This document shows, piece after piece, positions 44,615 to 56,130 of a DNA stretch of 64,000 nt. The number at the start of each line of letters is the position of its first letter. Positions within the stretch are counted from its first letter, which is position 1. Below the pieces are notes generated by a model that saw only the letters and a list, made by a program, of their open reading frames with translations, was not told where the DNA came from and did not search any database. This DNA comes from Limnanthes douglasii subsp. nivea (Eukaryota; Streptophyta; Magnoliopsida; Brassicales; Limnanthaceae). A program made the translations under genes and the position numbers. The stretch lies in NCBI GenBank assembly GCA_036936605.1, contig JAUPFV010000002.1, forward strand, positions 267,848,770 through 267,912,769, written 5' to 3'.

Positions 44615-45277
44615 TGATAAGGCATAATCTCTACCACCAAGTTATACCGCTCGACCAGAACGAGGTATCCTTTATTACAAAATGATACTAGAATGATATT
44701 ATTTTAAAAAGGACCATACTCGAAGGTTATTAAAATAGAACCATACACTGGGTTGATTATGGAGAATACGACGAGATACCCTCGACAGGATAGTACACGG
44801 GAAAAGACATCAATAAAAGAGTTAGGCTTCGTCCGTGTGAAGCAAGACCATCATCCGTGTGAAAGCCGATCCATACCTCAGCCGACGCAGAGTAATGGTG
44901 ACGAATAATAAGGCCACTAACATCAGCCACGAAGCAGCATTAAGGACGTGGAAATAAAGCATGGACCCCCGACTTGGCATAACAAAAAAATGAAATATCA
45001 TTAGGAGATAGTGAAGTAATGTATTTTAAATGTATTATGCAAAAGAGAAGATCCTTAAAAGATGTAAGGCTTAAATTATTATATAAAGGAGAGAAGATCC
45101 CAAAAAACATAAGGTTTAAATGTATTATATAAAGGAGAGAAGATCCTAAAAAGATGTTAGGTTCTTTCTATCACAGCAATAAGATAATATCACTTTATTC
45201 TTCTGTTTTTCCTACTTATATACTTATCATAAATTCTCTCATCAAATTCATGAACGGTTCTTTTATTTGATCTATCA
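44615..45277 (+). mobile_element. LTR-like insertion (probable solo or truncated LTR)
   Basis: This 663 bp is absent from the first CRK copy. It starts TGATAAGGCATAA and ends GATCTATCA, with inverted TGATA/TATCA ends. It holds TATA-like TTATATAAAGGAGAGAAG repeats near its 3' third, as expected for an LTR promoter. The flanks do not show a clean 5-bp duplication, and a short extra sequence (TGGACTCAG) follows, possibly a PBS remnant. No coding sequence is present. Confidence 0.6.
45034..45160 (+). repeat. ~50-bp tandem repeats with TATA motif inside LTR
   Basis: Three units contain AGAGAAGATCC followed by A-rich sequence and ATGTAAGG/ATAAGG/ATGTTAGG. Two of the units carry TTATATAAAGGAG. Confidence 0.65.
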
Positions 45278-46059
45278 TGGACTCAGAAACGATATAAGTT
45301 CTTTAAAAAATGTCTATTTTTTTAAAAATGTTTTGAACTCATCCTCGTAAATATTAAATTGCACAGGCACTCTAATCTGGTCACCAAAGTAAATAAAATT
45401 AGAAACATTTACATCCAATTTTTTTTTTAATGTTTTTATAGTTTTCTTCCGCTCAAAAGCAAGTCTTTTGATGTAAAGTGTTTACTTAAAGTAACATTTA
45501 AATTTCACCGCGTAATTTAATGATATGAAGTATGTTTTAGTTTGTAAAATTTAAAAACACCAAATTACACAACTAACTTTGTCGTTAATGCAAGTAAAGT
45601 TTGAAACTTTATATCATAAGTTTCTGGATATGTTTGTTTGGTGAAAGTTCTGGACACTAGCTCATAGTATAATACAACATTTATTTGCTTGGTCTAATTT
45701 ATGTTATTTTTAAAGCTAGGTATGGAAGTATTTCCAATTCAAACGAATCTAGGAATTGTACGATCTAAATCTAATGTTAAAATACTATAATTTAGGCAAA
45801 AATAATGTCAAAAGAGTGATTCAGATTGGGTTACTATGTGCTCAAGAGGGTCAATTGCCGAGACCATTAGTGTCTAAAGAACTACTTATGCTAACTAATA
45901 AAGATAAGCATTTTCCTTCACCTACTAATCTATACTATCCGACTTTCTGAAAGAAGGATTCTTACGATTATGTTACTACCATCTCGAAAAATTCTTTTTA
46001 TGCTTGACGGAATTTTGAGAAAACTTTATATGGTATCGATGTGTCTCGATCATAAAAAA

Positions 46060-46375
46060 AATATGGCCATTACAACATCCCAACCACTAATCTATAATTT
46101 AAGTAAATATAGGTTAAAATGTAATACTTTATAATTTTAGATTACTAAATAATACAACAGAGTAGTGATATTTAAGTTATTTTTTTACTTTTGCAAGTGT
46201 TGAGTAGAATGAGGAGAAATGATACAGATTGTGAACCGTCTATGTAAATATAAATTATCAAAATAAAATCTATAAATTTACACTACCTTTTACATTAACT
46301 TTTGGGTATTTTTTAAAAAATAATATATATATATTTACTATCTAGTATGAAATAACGTGTGTGTTGGAGATGCTC
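46060..46375. mobile_element. ~300-bp insertion, MITE-like
   Basis: Compared with the first copy (16885-16920), about 300 bp of AT-rich non-coding sequence is extra here. It ends in GTTGGAGATGCTC, a word often seen at plant MITE ends. No clear terminal inverted repeat was confirmed. Confidence 0.35.
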
Positions 46376-46604
46376 TGCTAATTAGTTTTTCCTGTAACTT
46401 TGAGAAGTAACATAAATTTTATGGCATGTAAAATTAAGTTTATAGAGAAACTTTTACACATATTTATTTTGGTAAGATTTTATAGCGGATTAGTTGCTAC
46501 TAGAGCCAAGAAAACAGCCGTCCGACCAGGATAATTGGGAAAGGTCAAACATATTTGAACCGCCTATATCACAGTAGTAGTAGTAGCACGTAATTCGAGG
46601 GACA

Positions 46605-46820
46605 GCCATAAGATAAAAATACTATTTTCACATCTCTATCTATAGATAGATACTATTTAGAGAGAGATATGTTGCATGAGCAACCTGACTGTGCGTTACA
46701 TGTGCTCTGCAGGCCATAAGATAAAAATACTATTTTCACATCTCTATCTATAGATAGATACTATTTAGAGAGAGATATGTTGCATGAGCAACCTGACTGT
46801 GCGTTACATGTGCTCTGCAG
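46605..46820. repeat. Perfect 108-bp tandem duplication
   Basis: 46605-46712 and 46713-46820 are identical by eye. The unit contains CTATCTATAGATAG and ends TGTGCTCTGCAG. It lies in a stretch (about 46530-46945) that has no counterpart in the first copy. Confidence 0.95.
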
Positions 46821-47289
46821 GCCACACTTCATCTTTCTTTCCAACGAGCTCATTTCTCTTTTGATTTGGAAAACGGGTGTTGTGTTGGGTTTGAAAGGTA
46901 TGGTTTTCACCTGTGACAGCGGATGCGGACAATACTGAATGACTGTTTTGATATAGAGATATATTGATGTAGGAATTGATAGATTATAGTTTGAACATGT
47001 TTTTAAAGTTATTTTTAAATGTTGTCCATAAATATATATATTTTAATACTATTTATTAAATTTTATAATTTTTCTAAAATAATAAATATTATTTATTATA
47101 TTAGTTCATCAAATTAAATTACAAAATTAATCTTTTTTAATTTCCAAAAGACTTAAATTTGTAACATAACAAAAAAATAATTCATTTTGACAAAATAACA
47201 TACAATACTATCGATCGTTTGATAGAACAAGTGTAAATAAATTATTGCAAACAAACACGAGCACAACATACATAAATTATTGTAAATAC

Positions 47290-48145
47290 ATAAGAAAATA
47301 CATTAAACATTGGTGATTTTGAAAATTTAAATTGAAGGTTGTTTCAAACTTGTTTCAAATGTGATCGACGATATCGTTCTTCAATTGAATATGTCACGTA
47401 GTTCAAATCTAATTCGACCTTGGACATATATTTTTTACTAAAGATGTATTTGATTTTGAACATCAAACGATGAGCTAGGTCCAGCATTGTTAGACAGATC
47501 AAAGTAGACATTTTCCCCAATTTCGTCAATATTAATCTCATCAATCATCAACTATCATGTTATGTAAAATAATACATACTTTTGTTATCTTATTCAAGAT
47601 ATCGAGATCTCACATCCTTGTTAGTTGATGAATAATAGCAAAGCGAGAATGCAGAAATCGAAATGCACGTTCCACATCCTTCTTGTATGACTCTTGTGTG
47701 TTAGCAAACCACTTAGCTTTGGGAATTTGAATTCCAAATCCTTCTTGTATGACTCTTGTGTGTTAGCAAACCACTTAGCTTTGGGAATTTGAATGTACTG
47801 GATGAAGACAATCCATTTAGGATAGATTCTATCAATAAGATGGTAACTTAGATTGTATTGTTATCCATTTATAGTGTAGTACACATTCGTGGTGGCACCA
47901 AACTATATAATATATTTATTTCGTTCAAAACACCAAAAAAACATCCCATGTCCATAGATAATAGGAAACTACTACCTCAAGGATAATTTTTGGTGTGTCC
48001 TTATGTCCATTAGTAAATTTCTCGTACCAAGCCTTATGAAAAGTTTTCTATGACCAACGCATGTAATCAATATTTCCAAGCACTCCACGAAAACCCAAAT
48101 CATGGCCAACTTGTAGTAACCTCCAAGTCGCCTATATTCGGATTA
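47290..48145 (-). pseudogene. Second PIF/Harbinger transposase remnant
   Basis: It corresponds to 17290-18010, with the same block order on the minus strand (transposase Y-N-x-x-Y region, K-x-x-x-R-R/E-S-Y-K-K-D-V-E-R-A-F-like region and C-terminal region) and the same Copia-3 insertion point. It is more decayed and carries an internal 62-bp tandem duplication at 47676-47799. Confidence 0.72.
47676..47799. repeat. 62-bp tandem duplication inside Harbinger remnant
   Basis: ATCCTTCTTGTATGACTCTT and the following bases repeat with a 62-bp period (47676 and 47738), essentially identical. The first copy of the transposase has a single unit here. Confidence 0.9.
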
Positions 48146-49089
48146 TGATTTTTTTTGTTCTGAATTGGTTGAGAAAAACATAATTGATTAGGGGATTTGG
48201 CTCTTATACTTAGGCGCCCTTCAGACATCAATTGTATATGCCTAAGCATTGTTAAGACATCGGTTGATTCAGTTAAAATATTGGTTGATTCAGCTTGGAA
48301 GCCTTTGTTTAAGCCAAGTAACTACTTATAACAGAGTGAAACCATCTGAAGAATTGAGTGCTTCGGCTAGGAAGTCATGGGTTAAACAAAGAAGATCCAT
48401 TAACTAGGAAACCTATTACAAAAGCATTGGTTATTGTGGTTGGGAACACATTGAACGAGTTCATAAGTTTGGGGTCTTTTCGACAAGGCGAATGCTGTTT
48501 CAAACTATATTACTAAAGATGAAGTAAATTATATACTAGCCAAGAGATTAAAAGTCCAGACTTGAGCTCTTAAGTATGACATGTGGTAGAAGATGTCAGT
48601 TATAGTAGTTAGATTAATCTACTATTATACCGGAATCAGTTACTCATTGTTACAAGAAAAATGATTATTTTTGTTGATGAGAGAAATTATCACCAAACAT
48701 CATATATATATTGCTCTTTGGACTTCAAAGAAGCTGACGAGACTTTGATAGAGTGTGCAACAGAGATAGAGAGAAAAAGTACTTAGTAAATCATAGAGCA
48801 ATCTTGAAAGAGTATGAAGTGTGCAACCTGTATCTAGAATTTTTGTAAACACTCCCTTTTTATTTGCTATACCTATCTTGTAAATTGTTGTTGTAAAAAA
48901 ACTAAGGGAATTATATTCTTTGTGGCTTATAGCGTTGCGGAACCAGTATAAATCTTGGTGTTTAAACTTTCTCTTACTTTATTATTACTTTGTTAAGTTT
49001 ATTAGAATTACTACATGTTTTGTGACGTAGTTCTTTGAATGGTCTATTTGATACTTGAGTAGATCGAATAAAGATTTTATAAAGCGTCA
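48146..49089 (+). repeat. Copia-3 second-copy 5' LTR
   Basis: This 944-bp sequence is alignable with 18011-18994. It ends AAAGCGTCA before the PBS. Confidence 0.78.
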
Positions 49090-51999
49090 TACTTGGTATC
49101 AAAGCATGGTTGTGAAGTGATTCTTGTAGCTGAAATTAGACTAACAAAGTTGAGATGGAGAGTTTTAACAGAAAATGAGATATTGGAATCTGAAAACAAC
49201 GAATGCGAGCAGTCCTGGTTCAACAAAAGGCTTCTTAACCCTTTCAAGAGGCTACTTGAAATATTGACTAAAGTTGAGAATCATTAAATTCTCAAACTAC
49301 TTACTTAACGATCATTATGTATCTGAGTAATAATGTGTTAAGAAAAATCTCAATATAAAATACAACAGCTGGAGTGTGAAACAAACTGGAGAGCTGTACA
49401 TGAGTAAGTTCGCAATAATTCAAATCTATTTGAAGACGATTTATTTTGGTTTTAAAATGTTAGAGGACAAATCTCTTGATAAAAACCTTGATGACCCTTC
49501 CAAAATAATGATCGGTTTGGAGAACATCAGTGAGGAGATCAGTGATCTTGTTGAACTCATTACCTTCTACATATGAACACTTCAAATATATTATCTATTA
49601 CAACAAATAAATGCTATGAACATATAAGTTGGAACCTGCAATTAGATCCAAAAAATTAGAACTCGTGTAGTGTTTAAAGGTTTGGAGTTTTGGTAATAGT
49701 CATGAAACTTTAAACATTAGCAGGGATGATTAGAGAATGAATACTGATAAAGTAAGAGGAAATCTATATCAAATACAACAAATAAGTTTGATAAGTCTAA
49801 GATTATGTCACCACTACAAAAAAAAATGACTCATGTGAGGAAAAAGTATCCCAAACGACTAAGAATGCTAGGTAATTATAGATCAGATCAGGAGGATATT
49901 TATGTTGCTTCTGAATGATATGAATCTGTAGAGGTTATGGTGCATTCTTCAGATGAAGGCCAGATGGAGTGGATTCTATATTTTGGATGTTAATTCTATA
50001 TGAGTCCACATAAGGACTAGTTCAACTCATTTGAAGAAAATAATAATAAAGACACTATATTACTTGGCAATAACAAGGCTTGCAATATAATTGAAATCAG
50101 ATATGTAAAGATTTGAATGTTTGATAGATGTGATCTGATTCTGACGAATGCGAGATACGTTCCAAATATGAGAAGAAATATAATTTTCATTGGCATGCTG
50201 GACAACTTAAGTTGTTTTATCAAAGTTGAGAATGGTTACATGAAAATTTGTATAGGTAACATGACCTTGATGATATGGAAACTATCCAATAATCTTGATT
50301 CCTTGATTGGTGATACTGTTATAGGCATAATGGCTAGCTTATCTGAAGGACCGTTCGGTGGTACAACGCTATGAAATAGAAGGCTGGAACATGTGAATGA
50401 GAAAAGATTGTTGGAGTTTTCAAGGTCTCTTTGGAAAAGACAAATTGACTCGTTTGGATTTTTTCAATCTTGTGTGTATAAAAAAAATTAGCAAGTCAAG
50501 TTTACACGATCCGAGCATACAATAATTAAAATTTTGACTATATGCATGCTTATAATTAAAGGCATGCAATGGTTTAGTCTCATAGACGTAATATATCCAT
50601 TCATTCAATCATTGATGATTACTAAATGAAGTTGTAGATTTATTTGTTAAATTTGAAGGGAGAATCCCTTGACACGATCAAGAAATTTAAGGTCATGGTT
50701 GCAAAAGTGGTTGGCAGAGAAGTAAAGAAGTTTAGGACGAGCAATAGTCTTGAATTATGCACAAATTAATTTATCAATCACTGCAAAGTACTAGGTATTT
50801 CTCGATATAGAACTGTACAAGACACTCCATAACAAAATGGTATTGTTTAGAGAATGAACATAATTATTCCTGAGAGGATAAGGTGCATGTTGGTTACTGC
50901 TAAACTCCCAAGGCAGTTTTGTGCTGAATTGATAATGACTACATGTTACCTTATAAATAGATGTCCATTTATTGCGTTTGGCTTAAAAATCCCACAGGAA
51001 ATATGGTATGGGAAGCCTTTAAATTATATAATCTGAGAGTGTTTGTTTAAGTTGTTTATGCACATATAAAACATAAAAAACTGCAACCAAGAGCCTTGTA
51101 GCGTTTACTCGTTGGGTATCCGGGAGACGTAAAAGATTACAAGTTATGGTGTCTATACGTAGGTTATAGGAAGTGTCTGGTCAATATGGTTGAAGCCCAA
51201 CTTGATAGAAGAGACACAATTGAGATTAAGGTTATGTCATATGGATAAGAACCTGATAATGGGTTATGGGGATCCAAGCCATCAAATAAATCTAAATAAT
51301 GGTTGTATGGATCTGGAAAGTACCCATGCTCAACATGACTATCAGATGGCAATGAACGAGATCAGAAGATTCATCTGACCTTCTCAAAGCTATAAGTATG
51401 CTAGACTGTCATATTTTGGATTGGTTTTTACATCTGAAATGATTCACTGTGAACTTGAGTGCTTCATGCATACAATATAAAGTGAGGATAAAGATAATAG
51501 CTTGTTGTGATGAAGGAGGAATTAATTCGCTTCAGAAGAATAAGTCATGACATCTGGTAGACAAACCTGAAGGCCATACTGGTTACTAGAGGATTCGATC
51601 AGCTAGAGGGTATGGATTACAGTGAGATCTTCTCTCATGTAGTGAAACATAGTTTAGTCAAGATTATTCTTGAAATAACTTTTAAGTTTGATATGGAGTG
51701 TGACCAGATGAACTTCAAAACAACTTTCCTACACGAGACCCTTGAAGAAACCTATGCATGAAGTAGCCTGAAGCATTTCTAGGCAAGGGAATAGGTGAAC
51801 AAGTATGTCTCTTGAATATAACATTGTAGGGTCTCATGTATTCTCCTAGGTGCGGGTATAAGTATTGATGATTTCATGATCAAGAGTAATTATGTAAGAA
51901 GTAGTTATAACACTTGTGTTTATGTGAAGAATACCGGTTTTTCCAATATACATCTACTTGTTATATGTAGATGATATTTTTATTACTAGTAAAGATAAT
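48146..51999 (+). mobile_element. Copia-3 second copy, 3' truncated
   Basis: It has an LTR at 48146-49089, PBS TGGTATCAAAGC, decayed gag without the LARD insertion (VERAL-like frames to about 49580), protease region (about 49960), integrase (ERIRCMLVTAKLPRQFCAE near 50860) and RT ending at the catalytic motif LLYVDDIFITSKDN (about 51960-51999). There the gypsy LTR begins. The YVDD motif is intact in this copy, while the first copy has lost its frame at the same place. Confidence 0.85.
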
Positions 52000-52342
52000 T
52001 GATAAGACCGTAAAATATTGGGTTACATTATTGGGTATATGGTGAATATGCGACCTAATCGTGTGTAATAATTTGTAATTTAAGATAATTTATCTATGAA
52101 AAATATGACCTTAATTAGAAAGTGGAAGAAATATAAAGGACCAAGATATAAAAAGTTAAATATTTAATTATGAGGGCCACTATAGTAAAATAGAGGCCCG
52201 CCACTATTACTATATAAGGAAATTCTCTTTTTTGGGAGGGAGATAATAATATAATAATATTTTCTCTCTCTACTTTGTCATTTTTCACTCTCTTTGTACG
52301 TTATTTAATCAGATTCGATTCCGAACTATTTTAGAACGATCA
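52000..52342 (+). repeat. Gypsy 5' LTR
   Basis: It has TGAT...ATCA inverted ends and a TATA-like ACTATATAAGG near 52210, the likely promoter. Confidence 0.7.
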
Positions 52343-52377
52343 TTTGTGTCGTTTGTGGGAAACTAAGTGATATCCGG

Positions 52378-53848
52378 ATGTGTTTATTTTTTCCCAAAAT
52401 CACAATACATCAGGAGATGAATCCAGAAACGGTCGAAGGAAGAGAGGTCGGTAAAGATCCAGCTATGATCAATTCATGTTCTGAAGACAGACGCTCTAAG
52501 GAAAGATGTCCCGACCATGATTATTACGGTCAGGTTCGAAGTAAACGCTCGACTCTAATCATGACCATGAAGTAATTGTTAGATGACATAGATAAGCTCA
52601 ATATTGAGAAGGAAATGGCTTTGGACAAAAGAAAGAGTAAAGAAAGAAAATGAAGAGATCGATCACTTGATGATGATAGAGAGGATTTCTAAGATGAGGA
52701 GCGAAACAAAAATTATATTCATAGGGATAAGCGTGAGACGCTGAAATAAAGAAAGGAATCGAAAAGAAAGATCAAGCGTCACTTAAGACAAGATTACTAT
52801 GGCTCCACCGATTTTACGTCAGACGACATAACAAATCCTGTTTGGCTAGTTTGCCAAAATACAACAGGAATAACACAGAAAAAAGAACGACAAACTCCCA
52901 TAAGAAAGAAGAATTAATTATAGTTAGTAAAAGAGAGAAAGTTGTTCTACCACATATACAATTCCCTTCTGGAAGTCAAAGTTATGGGTAGAACCGGGAG
53001 TTAGTTCACCAATCCAAATGAAGAAGGTTTGTATGGGATTTATACAGAAGGTCTGGGAAGTGGTGCTTTTGGTTTTGGACATAATTGGGAGTCGTCCCCT
53101 CTATCAGGCGAATTTTTTTCAGGACATATCCCAAAGTGATTTGATATATCGAAACTAGACAAGTATAATGGGAATAAAGACCCCGACAATCACTTAGAAG
53201 CGTTCAAGATTTTGATGTTGAGGTTTGATAATGACGATAAGTTGTTTTGCCATGATTTTTTGATGACTTTCAAGTATCGAGCCTCGAAGTGGTATAATCT
53301 AATACCTTAAGGTTGTATAAAAAAACATTAAGTACGTTCTGGGTCATGTTTCGACAATAATTCGTTGGAAATAAGAATTTTCTGGCAAACAGAGACACAG
53401 TTGTAACCTTTTGGCAGAAGGTAAGAGAAAGCTTGAGAGATATAGAAGACATTTTGTAGACGCCAAGACCAGCCTCGATCATTGTAAAGAAAGTGTGTCC
53501 TTAACATGCTATAGGCTGGGGCTACTTCCTGGACCTATGGAGTAAGCGATAACTAAGAAACAAGCGTTTACTTTTTTTGCACTATTGGCCCAGGTAGAGA
53601 AGCAGATCTTAATTGAAGAGACTGAGGTGTCTGAATTGGCAGCACAAGTACAGCAAAGTGCGCAGGCCGCCGTTGTGACATATCAACAGAACTTCTTAAA
53701 ATATAGTCCAGTCCCACAGCCACAACCAATAAGTAGGCTGCCTCCCATGGCACAATATTTTCAAGCTAAAGTCTCGGAGCCTCAGCCACAGCGAGCCAAG
53801 GAAAACAATCAAGTAATCACCCAACCTATCTCTAATAAATGGATCTGA
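52378..53848 (+). pseudogene. Gypsy gag remnant
   Basis: It starts around 52378 (frame with NPETVEGREVGKDPAM) and passes a Lys/Arg-rich region with stops. It then has the retrotransposon Gag core (KYNGNKDPDNHLEAFKILM and LFCHDFLMTFKYRASKWYNL, about 53160-53300) and continues with KESVSLTCYRLGLLPG to a Gln/Pro-rich end (PVPQPQPISRLPPMAQYF, 53700-53760) before a stop at 53846. Several stops and frame changes. Confidence 0.75.
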
Positions 53849-53878
53849 CCCACTCATTTTGCTGATCTTACAGAGTGT

Positions 53879-54216
53879 GTGCCACCATGGACACCACGAC
53901 CACCACCACCGCCACTACCACTACCACTACCACTACCACTACCACCACCATGACCACCATAACCACCACCACGACCACCACATCCATCACGACGACGATA
54001 GCCACCACCACTACCACCACCACGACCACCACAACCATCATGATGACGATAGCCACCACCACTACCACCACCATCACCACCACTACTGCCGCCGCCGCCA
54101 CCACAACTACCATCACCCCCACAACCACCATCACCACCAAGACTACCACCATCATGACCACCACCATCACGATCGCCACCACCACCACTACCACCACCAC
54201 CTTCACCATCACCATA
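53879..54216. repeat. Long imperfect (ACC)n microsatellite
   Basis: About 340 bp of ACC/CCA triplets is broken by ATC, ACG, CGCC and similar triplets. Longer-period copies are also visible (the CACGACCACCACA...GACGATAGCC block occurs twice, near 53970 and 54020). The His-, Thr- and Val-rich open frames over it are artefacts of the repeat. Confidence 0.97.
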
Positions 54217-54222
54217 AATTAA

Positions 54223-56130
54223 TCATATTACTTTTATTATAAATATCGTTAATAAGATTGTTACTTTATTAAAATAACACTAATAAGACTCATATTCTTA
54301 GGTATTTTGATTAATAAAAATAAATAGCGTTATTCATTTTTTATTATAAAAGAGTCTATTTTAGTTGTTTAGATTGATGAAAATAAATTTTGTTATTCTT
54401 TTAAAATTCTTAAAATGAATCATATTACTCTTATTAGGAATATCGGTAATAAGACTGCTACTCTATTATAATAACAATAGTAAGACTGTTATATCTAGAT
54501 ATTTCAATTAACGAAACTTAATCACATTATTCATTTTTTATAAAATAGTTTATTTTACTTGTTTACATTAATGAAAATAAATCTTGTTATTCTTATAAAA
54601 ATTCAAAATTAATCATATTATGAATATTAGAAATATCGGTAATAAAATTGTTAGTCTATTAGAATAACACTAATAAGACTCTTATTCCTATGTATTTCGG
54701 TTAACGAAAATCAATCACGTTATTCATTTTTTATAAAAGAGTTCATTTTAGTTGTTTAAATTAACGAAATAAATCTTGTTATCATTTTAAAAATTCAAAA
54801 TTAAGCATATACTATTATTAGGAATATCGGTAATGGAACTGTTACTCTATTAGAATAACACTAATAAGACTTTTATTTTTGGGTATTTAGGTAAACAAAA
54901 ATCAATCATGTTATTTATTTTTTTTATAAAAGATTTTCTTTTAGTTGTTTAGATTAACGAAAATAAATCTTGTTATTCTTTTAAAAATTCAAAATTAATT
55001 ATGTTACTTATATGAGAAACAACAGTAATAAAACTATTATTCTATTAATAATAATAGTTAAGTCTATTAATTCTAGGTATTTCTATTAACAAAAATTGAT
55101 CATGTTATTCATTTTTTATAAAACAAATTATCTAGATTAACAAAGTTAGATATTGTTATTCATTTAGAAAAAAGTAATCATATTACTCATATGATGAATA
55201 ACAGTAACAAAACTATTACTCTTATCATAGATAACAATAATAAAATTGTTACTATTATAAAAAATATCAGTAGTAATGTTATTCCAAAATAAAATAAGAA
55301 CAAAATACAATAAACATTGCCAAAACCTGGACATGATAAAACTAGAACTATAACATATTTTATCCATTTTGAAAACAAAAAGTATGGTCACTAGCTTGTG
55401 CTATAGTCGGTCAAAACCAATTATTTTTAGACTTAATTGAGACTTTTGTTAATTTTTATAGTTGTTTAGATCAGCAAAAATATATTTTGTTATTCATTTA
55501 AAAATAAAAAATTCAATCATGTTACTCATATGATAAATAACAGTAATAAAACTGTTACTCTTATCCAAAATAAGAGTAATAAAAGTGTTACTCCTATAAA
55601 ATATGTCAGTAGTAATGTTATTCCTAAAAAGAATAAGAACAAAATATAACAAACATTGCCAAAACCTCGACATGATAAACCTAGAACTATAACATATTTT
55701 CTCCATTTTGAAAACAAAAAATATGGTCACTAGCTTGCGCTATTATCGATCAAACCAATTATTTTACAGTTAATTAAAACTTTCATTAATTATTTTTGAG
55801 TTGTTTAAATTAACGAAAATAAATCTTGTTATTCATTTAAAAATAATAATCATGTTACTCATTAGATGAATGACAGTAATAAAATTGTTATTCTTATCAG
55901 AAATAACAGTAATAAAATTGTTAATCCTATAAAAATGTCAAGAGTGATGTAATTTCTAAAAAAAAATAAAAACAAAAATACAAGAAACATTGCCAAAATC
56001 TGGAGATGATAATACTAGAACTATAACAAATTTTCTCCACTTAGAAAACAAAATATATGGTCACTAGTTTGTGCTATTATCGGTTGAAACCGATTATTTT
56101 AGAGGTAATTGAGACTTTCGTTAATCAATA
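54223..56130. repeat. AT-rich tandem array, ~190-bp units becoming ~335-bp units
   Basis: Units start near 54223, 54420, 54613, 54805, 54999 and 55178 (periods 197, 193, 192, 194, 179), then 55517 and 55850 (periods 339, 333). All begin TCATATTAC-like and contain GTAATAA..TGTTACTCT and a TTGTTTAGATTAACGAAAA block. The last three share an extra ~145-bp segment (ACATTGCCAAAACCT ... ATGGTCACTAG) missing from the first five. Confidence 0.88.

Larger units (their letters stand above)
43782..46055 (+). pseudogene. Second CRK kinase pseudogene (duplicate of 11049-16850)
   Basis: The exons align with the first copy: 43782-43853 (LLVYKFIPNRSLDRFIF), about 44000-44240 (YEIIIGTV then a stop, [20 protein letters not shown], so HRD has become HRH, and D-F-G is lost), 44431-44580 (GYMAPKYLVHG, APE to APK) and about 45718-45950 (YDLNLMLKYYNLGKNN, IQIGLLCAQEGQLPRPL). 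It has several stops, and the catalytic Asp and DFG are destroyed, so it is dead. Introns are also conserved with the first copy. The last intron contains a different LTR-like insertion (44615-45277) and the empty target site of Copia-2. Confidence 0.9.
52000..53848 (+). mobile_element. Ty3/gypsy fragment: LTR and gag only
   Basis: A 343-bp LTR (52000-52342) begins TGATAAGACCG and ends ACGATCA. It is followed by TTTGTGTCGTTTGTGGGAAA, resembling the PBS region of plant Tat/Athila gypsy elements. A decayed gag follows to about 53848. No pol or 3' LTR is present; the ACC microsatellite begins instead. The LTR cuts the Copia-3 RT. Confidence 0.75.

Noticed and set aside
53859..54242. His-rich, Thr-rich and Val-rich proteins
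   Set aside because: All three frames on both strands are open only because of the ACC microsatellite.
54223..56130. Centromeric satellite
   Set aside because: The array has only eight units and no evidence of abundance; the monomer size alone is not enough.
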